A DNA stretch of 64,000 bases, taken from the NCBI GenBank assembly GCA_032718565.1, contig JAVGVS010000761.1, positions 1 through 64,000 of the forward strand, written 5' to 3'. Numbering within the stretch: the stretch's first letter is position 1; each line of letters starts with the position of its first letter. Shown piece after piece: positions 57,268 through 64,000 of this stretch. The DNA is from Distichodus sexfasciatus (taxonomy: Eukaryota; Chordata; Actinopteri; Characiformes; Distichodontidae). The notes beneath the pieces were generated by a model. It worked only from the letters and a program-made list of their open reading frames with translations, was not told the DNA's origin and searched no databases. The translations under genes were made by a program, and so were the position numbers.

Positions 57268-57890
57268 ATTGTCTCTTTACTGCACGCTCTCCGTTCTTCA
57301 CAAAGGCTCCAAATTCGTTTCATAATTCCAGTTCCCATGAGCCTCTTTGCATATCTCTAACCGTCATGACCCGCACTCGTCTTGTCCCTCCATTTCTTTC
57401 TGTCGTTTATTTTTCCCCATACGAACCCATTCATTTTCTCCCATTAAGAATACGTGGGATTTGGGACTCGAAAGCTTGGTTTAGAACTAGATTTCCTGAT
57501 ATAATCACAATCTCATATCCAGATAGAAGCCATTCCATATGCCGGTAACGATATACATCACATTGCAGTACATTTTCTGTAAATTCAGTGGAACTTTCAC
57601 ATGCAAAATCTTGTGTCTGAGCGCAATCAACTCCTTACGCTGATTTTACGATGTTCCCTCATAAACTAACGTGGAGCTCAAGTTTGACACGCTTTACTGC
57701 GCGCCCTCCGTTCTTCACAAAGCCACCAAATTCCTCGTGATTCAGTTTCCCATGGGCCTCTTTAAATATCTGTAACCATCACGATAACCATCACGACCCG
57801 CACTCGTCCTTTCTTCATCCTTTCTTTCTCCCCATTGGTTTTCACCCATTAAGAATACATGGCATTAGAGACTTTCCTTGTTTTCACGTG
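57268..57890 (+). repeat. two direct copies of a 170-bp unclassified repeat
   Basis: CTCCGTTCTTCACAAAG ... CGACCCGCACTCGTC ... CCCATTAAGAATAC occurs from about 57273 and again from about 57705. The intervening 57485-57620 (AATCACAATCTCATATCC, TAAATTCAGTGGAACTTTCA) recurs at 62021-62150. Confidence 0.65.
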
Positions 57891-58570
57891 ACGGTCAACA
57901 TGGTTCCTATGCCACCTTGGACCAACTCACTGAACACACATCTTAATCTGTTTCCACCCGCACTCGTCTTTTTGTGTTTCTACTAGGACAGTTTTCATGC
58001 CACAGCTACAACACTTGTGCAATCACATTGGCGTTTAATTGTGCAAATGCATCTCTAGTTGGTGTGTAAATCCATCGCTGCATTGTTGATTGATTGTTGA
58101 GTGATACTGGGTAGATAACGAATGAATGGACATTGAAGATTTCCAGAAGTGTAAAAAATATTTGACGCTGATTTTAGTTTTCCAGTCTTTACTGAAGACT
58201 GAATTTTACTGTGAAGTGTATAATGGATGTCTTGTGCGTACAGTTTAGTGTTTACTCTTATCCGACACACCCATCTGGATTATGGTAATTAGCTGCTGAG
58301 TCAGCCGTGTTTAAAGCCGGAGGAACGCTGTGTGTGTGTGTGTGTGAGAAAGAAGAACTTCAAGATCAGAATGGGAAACCCACAGCAGGCAGCACATGAC
58401 CACAGCAGAACTGAATATTCCCCCAAAAATAAAATGTAAAATATAAAAAAATAAAAATTCGACTAGGATACTGCTGAACACATCACACCCAAACTCGTCT
58501 CCTTGTTGCTGCTTCTGCTGTTGTCCTGGAAACGTGTTTCTGTTCTAACTTCAACCATATTTGACATCTA

Positions 58571-58998
58571 ATACGGACAATATGGGAATTATTGCCCAAT
58601 GCTGATATCTGATATTTTTGTGCATATATCTGGTGATACCGACACCGATAAATGAGGAATGTAAAGATGAGATATTTTGCTCGTCCCTTGCGTGCTCAGA
58701 ATTTTGGCACAAAAATAGCGCGAAAGCTCTGACATTTCTACACAGCGGCAAGTGAGCGTGAAAGCAGAGTGGAGCGAGGGTGGAACATTTCCAGCGTAGT
58801 GCACAACATTTGAAGAAAAAGTCACTTTCCGCCCTATGTGTACCAAGTGGAATAAGGCGCGTTGACTCTCCATGTGCACTACCTAGTGTGTAGAGAGCCG
58901 TTAAGCTGCAACCCCGGCTATTTCCTGAGATGCATACTACCACATAGAAAAGTATGATAAGAGCACCTTACCTACCATACTATTAAGTGCAGTAGTAC
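58571..58998 (+). mobile_element. hAT-type MITE, family TAGGGATGCACGATA, 3' truncated
   Basis: TACGGACAATATGGGAATT through CATGTGCACTACCTAGTGTG to TAAGTGCAGTAGTACAC, co-linear with 20924-21330; it then breaks into a CT repeat. Confidence 0.7.
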
Positions 58999-59700
58999 AC
59001 ACTCACTCACTCTCTCTCTCACTCTCTCTCTCTCTCTCTCTCGCCGTCTGTTTTTTTCCTCGTCTGTGCATTGTAATGTGTGTTTGTTCTTTTTGCTGCT
59101 CGGTGCTGTGTGTGAGACAGAGCGGCGACGAGCTCCACTGTTGCTAGGCAGTAACTATGCGGCAACCCACTGCTTCCTTCATGCCATAGCTCTCTCTCTC
59201 TCTCTCTCTCTCACCCATCTCTTCTTCTTCTCTCATGCATTCCGTCTCTCTTTCTCCATATCTCTCTCTCTCTCACTCATTATCTCTCTCCGTCTCTCTT
59301 GCTCTCTTTTCTGCTCTCTAGCTCTCTCTCTCACTCATTATCTCTCCGTCTCTTTCTGTCTCACTCGCTTCATCTCACCCTCTTTCCCTCTTTTCTCCTC
59401 TCTTTCTCTTTCGCTCCTTCTTTTTCCCACTTTCACACTCATTTCTCACTCTCTCCGTCCTTCTCTCTCCTATTCACCCATTCGCATGATTCACTCATTC
59501 ACCTTCTTGTCTTTCTCTATCACTTTGTTCATCTCCTTCGCTTCATCTCTTTCAGTCCCTCTCTCCGTCACTCTCACACATTTCATCCTCCCTCTCTCTC
59601 ATTCTGTCTGTTATTCACTCAGGCCTTACTGACTCACTCATTCATTTTGTCTTTCTCGCTCACTTTTCTCCTTTTCTTCTCTCTCTCTCCGTCTGCATGT
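58999..59700. repeat. CT-rich tracts and (TC)n microsatellites
   Basis: (TC)n at 59010-59042 and 59188-59212, then CTCTCT/CATTC sequence to 59700. The long open frames here are low-complexity artefacts. Confidence 0.85.
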
Positions 59701-60142
59701 GTGATTGTAGTGTTTATCTGTTCAGCGTGACGTTTGCACCGATGTGTCAGATACAGTTGTGGCTAAAAATAAATAAATGTAAATGATGAAGTGGTGCAGC
59801 TGTCTGCGGAGATGATGCTGTAGTTAAGCGTTAAGCAGGAGTGTCTCACTTGCATTAGCTCTCTCGGCTGCTGTTGTGGATTATGATTAGACTTGGGTTT
59901 AGGATTAGATTGTGGTTTAGGCTTGAGATGAGATTCTGAACCTAAATACAGTGAAATTCAATGGAATCTTTCATAAACGGTTTGAGATTTTGTGTGTTTT
60001 TGTGTTGTATTGATTATTGTAGAGGTATATATGAGTGTGTCTTTGTGTACTCGGGGTCATTAATATTAACCCTCAGTTAAAACTTTGGGGATTTTTATTC
60101 TCCGTTCCAGGTCCGAAACACATTGACAGGGGTTTGTGTGTT

Positions 60143-60640
60143 AGGGGTCGGACCGATGATCAGCCCTCAGAGTAGCGATACCGATATTTATCTGCTTATT
60201 GCTTATTGATGTTCATAATTTTTTACTGATATTCCAGTAAATAAATAAATAAAAAAATGTGAGGCTTTATTAACACAGCTGCTGTCTCTGGTACAACTTG
60301 GTGATGTAGAAAAATTTTCAACTTGACCTTGTACATGTTTGTTATTTTTGACCTTTTGTAACATTGTAGAGGCTTGTTTGTTTGTGTCTTTGTGTATTCG
60401 GGATAATCAATATCATTACTCAATTAAAGGTTTGGAGATTTTTATTCTGCCACTTAGAAGTTTGTGTGTTAGGGGTCGGACCGATGATCAGCCCAACAGA
60501 GCAGCGATACCGATATTTACCTTTTTATTGGTTATTGATATTCGTCATTTTTTAAACTGATATTCCAGTAAAATACATTCATTTAAAAATATGCTGTTTT
60601 GGCTTTGACGCAGCCGCCTCTCTCTGGTACAACTCGGTGA
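60143..60640 (+). mobile_element. two direct copies of a TAGGGGTCGGACC element end
   Basis: TAGGGGTCGGACCGATGATC begins at about 60144 and again at about 60470. Both are followed by AGCGATACCGATATTTA, ACTGATATTCCAGTAAA and CTCTGGTACAACT. A possible opposite end (TATCGTCCGACCTCTA) is at 61432-61447. Confidence 0.65.
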
Positions 60641-60743
60641 CGTAAATTTGGGAAAATAAATTTTGCATATTGGCCTAATTCTAAAATGTCTGGCAGCTGT
60701 TTGACTTATTCAGCTTTATATAACTTTATTATTATTATTCAGT

Positions 60744-61133
60744 CCCTCCAGGATTTTGCAATGTTGCAATCGCAACTATTAACACAAATTCAGCCAGTCC
60801 CCGTGAATTCATTACTACCGTACAATTTTGACCAATTACGTACAACTTTTCTGCAATTTTTGACCAATCATTGTCATTTCCCGCAAATCGTTAAGCCATA
60901 CGTCAGCAAACTCACTTCCTTGTTATGTTTAGAAGATGCAGGAAATGTGTGATTAAAAACGCCTCACATTTCTCTTCAAAAATAACTTTTTAAAATAATT
61001 GTGGTGGTGTTCCTTCATTTAAATTCATTGTTAAAGAATCATTATAAAGGGAGACAAAACCACAAACTTTGACTTGCTCCCGCAACTTTTTTTAGAAACA
61101 CTGGCACTAAACCAGGCATTTTAAGCCGTAACA
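60744..61133 (+). mobile_element. CCTCCAGGATTT family copy
   Basis: CCCTCCAGGATTTTGCAATG, TTTGACCAATCATTGTCATT and TCATTGTTAAAGAATCATTA. It is nested between the two putative ends of the element at 60470-61447. Confidence 0.65.
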
Positions 61134-61639
61134 GTGTGTGTGTGTTTTTGTCACATATAAGACGTATTTAAAGGGAGGTTAATTTTAGGGTTAGAACTAG
61201 ATTGTGGTTTGGTTTTGCATTAGTGTCAGATTATGGTTAAATTTAGGACTAGCACTGGATTAGGTTTATACTTGGTTAGGCTGCTGGGAGCTCCCTGCAC
61301 TTTTTGTGTTGTGATAGCTATTTTTATTTTAAATTTATTTCTATTATAATTCTTAATTTAATCTCTTTAAAATATAATTTTTTGACTTCCCTAATGAGTA
61401 TTAATTGATATTGGCTATTGGAAAGAAAAGTATCGTCCGACCTCTAGTTTTATTGTGCCACTGAACTCTCTCTTCCTGTACTGAAAACACATTAAAAGGG
61501 GTGTGTGTGTGTGTGTGAGATGCACTGCTGCAGGTAAACTGGTTTGGCTTCATGTGATCTGTGTGTGGGTCAGAGCTGAGAACACACCTGAGTGTCTGAT
61601 TGGTTGCTTGGTGACATGAATATGAGTGTTTCTGAGTGG

Positions 61640-61774
61640 CAAAGGGAGGGTGTGTGAGACGTGTGTGTGTGTGGGTGTGTTTGTGTGTGTATGTGTGTGT
61701 GTGTGTGTGAATCTGGCTAGCTCTGACTCAACATGGGAAGTGATACTGCGTTTAGCACTGACTGCTGGCCGGTG

Positions 61775-61808
<34 letters not shown>
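61640..61808. repeat. (GT)n and (CA)n microsatellites
   Basis: GT-rich 61665-61710 and CA repeat 61777-61808, a potential inverted pair around about 70 bp of unique sequence. Confidence 0.85.
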
Positions 61809-61811
<3 letters not shown>

Positions 61812-62832
61812 CTCACTACTGAGTGCTTGGTACTTTCCGTCAAATTGAGTTTCATCGTCGTTACACAAATACGTTTACAGCTGATCTTAATCTTGATCTC
61901 AGTAACTTGTTTTGGCACTTATATAAAAAATATATTTGTTCTTAACGTTTGCCTAATTTCTTATAGAATGTAGAGAACACAAACATTAAGAGTTTGCTCT
62001 TTTAGTTTTTAAATTATAACTAGATTTTGCGATATAATCACAATCTCATATCCCAGTATGCCATTTCATATCCTGATGAAGATATACATCACATTTTCTG
62101 TAAATTCAGTGGAACTTTCACAAGCAGTATCTTGTTTCTGAGTGCACTCAACTCAACGCCTACACACAAGTTCATACGGAACGCCAAAGCGGCCTCAAGT
62201 TTGTATTTTTATGCAGTTGACAGTAAAACGCCAGTTAAGAACACCTTTTTGAGGAGCTCTAATATAGCAGTGCTTTTTACACTCTTGAAAACGTGTTTTA
62301 TGCGGCGCTCTAGTGACTTGTGGTGAAACGCCGCTTTTTAAGGTGTAAAATGTCTGTAAAAGCGCTGCTTTTTATGGTGCTCTAGTAAAGTGCCTTTAAG
62401 ACCCCGTGTACACATTGGCCAGTATCTGGGAAAGCGATGATATATTCATGCGTTTTTGCCCTCCATTTACACGAAAACAGAGGTTTAACACTGAAAACCT
62501 TGGCCAAAGTTGAGATCTGGGAAAATTCTTTCACATCTGGATGTAGACAGAGTTTTTAAAATGTCACAGTATGTGACAGAAAATGCATTAATGTCAGGGA
62601 CAGAAAGTCGTGTCATTCGTTGTTTTCAGGATTCTGATTGGCCGTGGTGACTACTGCAAACCTTCATCCAAGCCATCAACAAATGTAATTGCTGTAAACG
62701 GTGTATTTTGCCACACTACAAAATAAACGAGTATAATATGAAATGGGACATTTTAATTTCACATTCTGATATATTCCAGCAGATCGCACAGCTCTGTATA
62801 ATAGTATACATTGTGCAATATCGGATGTGACG

Positions 62833-63381
62833 TAGGGCTGGACAATTAATCAAAAATGGCAGTCAGGACCTCTAATTGACATATTAGCCATGATTATTTT
62901 GATTATTTTTTAAACGGTTAACACTTAAAAACTGGTAAAAACCAAGACTGCCACAAAAATATGCCCTCTTTCACTCTTTAGAAATATATCCAATCTTTAA
63001 AAATTGATCATATTTAAAGTACAAGCCTTGTCAGTGAACTATGAGGACAAAAAATCCAATAACAAAGTAATCCTTCATTAGTTGTGACCCGATCTGCCGT
63101 AATGAGTCGGTAGTCGGTGTTCTATTTACTTAGATATGGGCTGAGTATGTTGAAAAACATCAAAAATATTGATTTTTCTTTTTTGGCCTTATATATAAGA
63201 AAAGGTCTTCAAAATTAATCTGGTCTCCAAAAAAGAAAAAATCGATATTTTTGATGTTTTTCAACATAATCGGCCCGTATCTAAATAAATAGAACGATGA
63301 CTTCCGACTCATTACGGCAGATCAGGTCACAATTGTAAAATTAATCGTGAAATTTATTTGAGGTCGTATCGTCCAGCCCTA
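62833..63381. mobile_element. hAT-like element with nested palindrome
   Basis: Starts TAGGGCTGGACAATTAATC and ends GTATCGTCCAGCCCTA. Flanks ATGTGACG (62825-62832) and ATTTGACA (63382-63389) agree at 6 of 8 positions. No transposase. Confidence 0.7.
63082..63332. repeat. long palindrome, about 100-nt arms
   Basis: Left arm TTGTGACCCGATCTGCCGTA ... TTTTTGG pairs with right arm CCAAAAAAG ... GCAGATCAGGTCACAA; mismatches are few and the loop is about 45-50 nt. It lies inside the hAT-like element. Confidence 0.8.
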
Positions 63382-63484
63382 ATTTGACAAATTTGGCATG
63401 CGGTGTTGGTTAACGCTGTATTAAATGTACTTAAAATATACAATATACCGTGAAGTATGTGCAGCAGCATGATTCCTAGTTTTT

Positions 63485-63745
63485 GGGGCAGTTGATAGCG
63501 TAACTGTAGGGTGTTCGCCCCGTGTTCAGAAGGTCGCCGGTTCGAATCCTGGATCGGTAAAGGTACCGCTGAGGTACTCATGAGCAAGGTACTGTCCCCA
63601 AGCACTGCTCTCCGGGCACTGCCCATGTTAGCTGCCCACTTCTCCTTCATGGATGGGTCACATGCAGAGGTCACATTTCATTGTGCACTGTGTGCTGTGT
63701 TGTGGTGTGTTCACAATGACAAATAATCACTCACGTTCAGTTTAA
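63485..63745 (+). mobile_element. tRNA-derived SINE (family 1), best full-length copy
   Basis: A-box-like TAGCGTAACTGTAGG (63496-63510), B box GGTTCGAATCC (63539-63549), body AGGTACTCATGAGCAAGG and TTCATGGATGGGTCAC, tail GTTCACAATGACAAATAATC. About 260 bp. At least 15 other copies or fragments lie in the window. Confidence 0.88.
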
Positions 63746-64000
63746 GATGATGTACTGTATACTTATAATCATGTAGTTATGATTAAATTATGAATAAAAG
63801 TGTGTGTGTGTGTGTGGAAGGTTTTGTCATATCCTTATTTACTGCTAGTCATTAAATGAAACGTTCGTCGTGATCTGAGGTGATGACGAAGCGATGCATC
63901 GTCTGAAATGTGCAACTCGTTGTGGGAGACTCCCTGCTTTTATGAGCTGTATTAGTTACACACCTGTCGTCCAGGCCTTCACTCTGAGCTGTGTGTGCGT

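Larger units (their letters stand above)
42808..64000 (+). other. slc22a23: slc22a23 intron 1 (continues beyond window)
   Basis: More than 21 kb follow the donor without a recognisable second exon (expected to start near WDLVCDNAWK). It holds SINEs, MITEs and simple repeats, listed separately. 49850-50830, 51300-51900, 54560-55080, 55760-56380 and 56480-57260 show nothing I can name. 51975-52200 is an unusually GC-rich, non-repetitive pocket. Confidence 0.75.

Noticed and set aside
59066..59730. 188-aa and 143-aa Ser/Leu/Phe-rich plus-strand frames
   Set aside because: They come from a CT-rich simple-sequence tract; composition is fully explained by the repeat.
63496..63549. Possible tRNA gene (A and B boxes)
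   Set aside because: The boxes are followed by the SINE body and no cloverleaf with a proper acceptor stem forms; repeated copies confirm a SINE.
42808..64000. Second exon of slc22a23
   Set aside because: I looked for a segment coding WDLVCDNAWK-like sequence after an AG acceptor and saw none; the intron probably extends beyond the window, as in human.

Overview
This window is vertebrate nuclear DNA, almost certainly from a teleost fish. It has GT-AG introns, many CA/GT microsatellites, tRNA-derived SINEs and numerous small non-autonomous DNA transposons typical of fish genomes. I could not identify the species. No bacterial, phage or viral features are present.

Region by region: (1) 1-27,330 holds one complete gene on the minus strand, desmoplakin (dsp). 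I assembled 24 coding exons (positions 27,080 down to 533). Every junction fits GT-AG in a consistent phase, giving 2,722 codons plus a stop. The order from the N-terminus is a head with a poly-Gln tract, spectrin repeats with an embedded SH3 segment, a coiled-coil rod (exon 23 and the start of exon 24), three plakin-repeat domains, and a Gly-Ser-Arg tail. The introns carry a Tigger-like transposon, hAT-type elements, SINEs, a 44-bp minisatellite and long fold-back sequences. (2) 27,330-41,640 is intergenic between two divergent promoters and consists of transposon remnants, SINEs and simple or AT-rich tandem repeats. I found no convincing gene there. (3) 41,640-42,807 is a CpG-rich promoter and 5' UTR followed by the first coding exon (150 codons) of a plus-strand SLC22-family transporter, best matched to slc22a23. 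(4) 42,808-64,000 is the start of its first intron, which runs past the window and is full of repeats.

The two genes are not known to act together. dsp encodes the desmosomal plakin that ties cadherin/plakoglobin complexes to intermediate filaments. slc22a23 encodes an orphan membrane transporter. They share a head-to-head arrangement, whereas the human genes lie megabases apart on 6p.

The most informative observations concern dsp. Exon 23 keeps a consensus internal splice donor at the place that makes the short human isoform (DPII). The rod is shorter than the human one by about one 156-residue coiled-coil block, and the length arithmetic agrees exactly. I found no clear undescribed biological system. 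The remaining leads are transposon families and tandem repeats that can be checked by simple searches.
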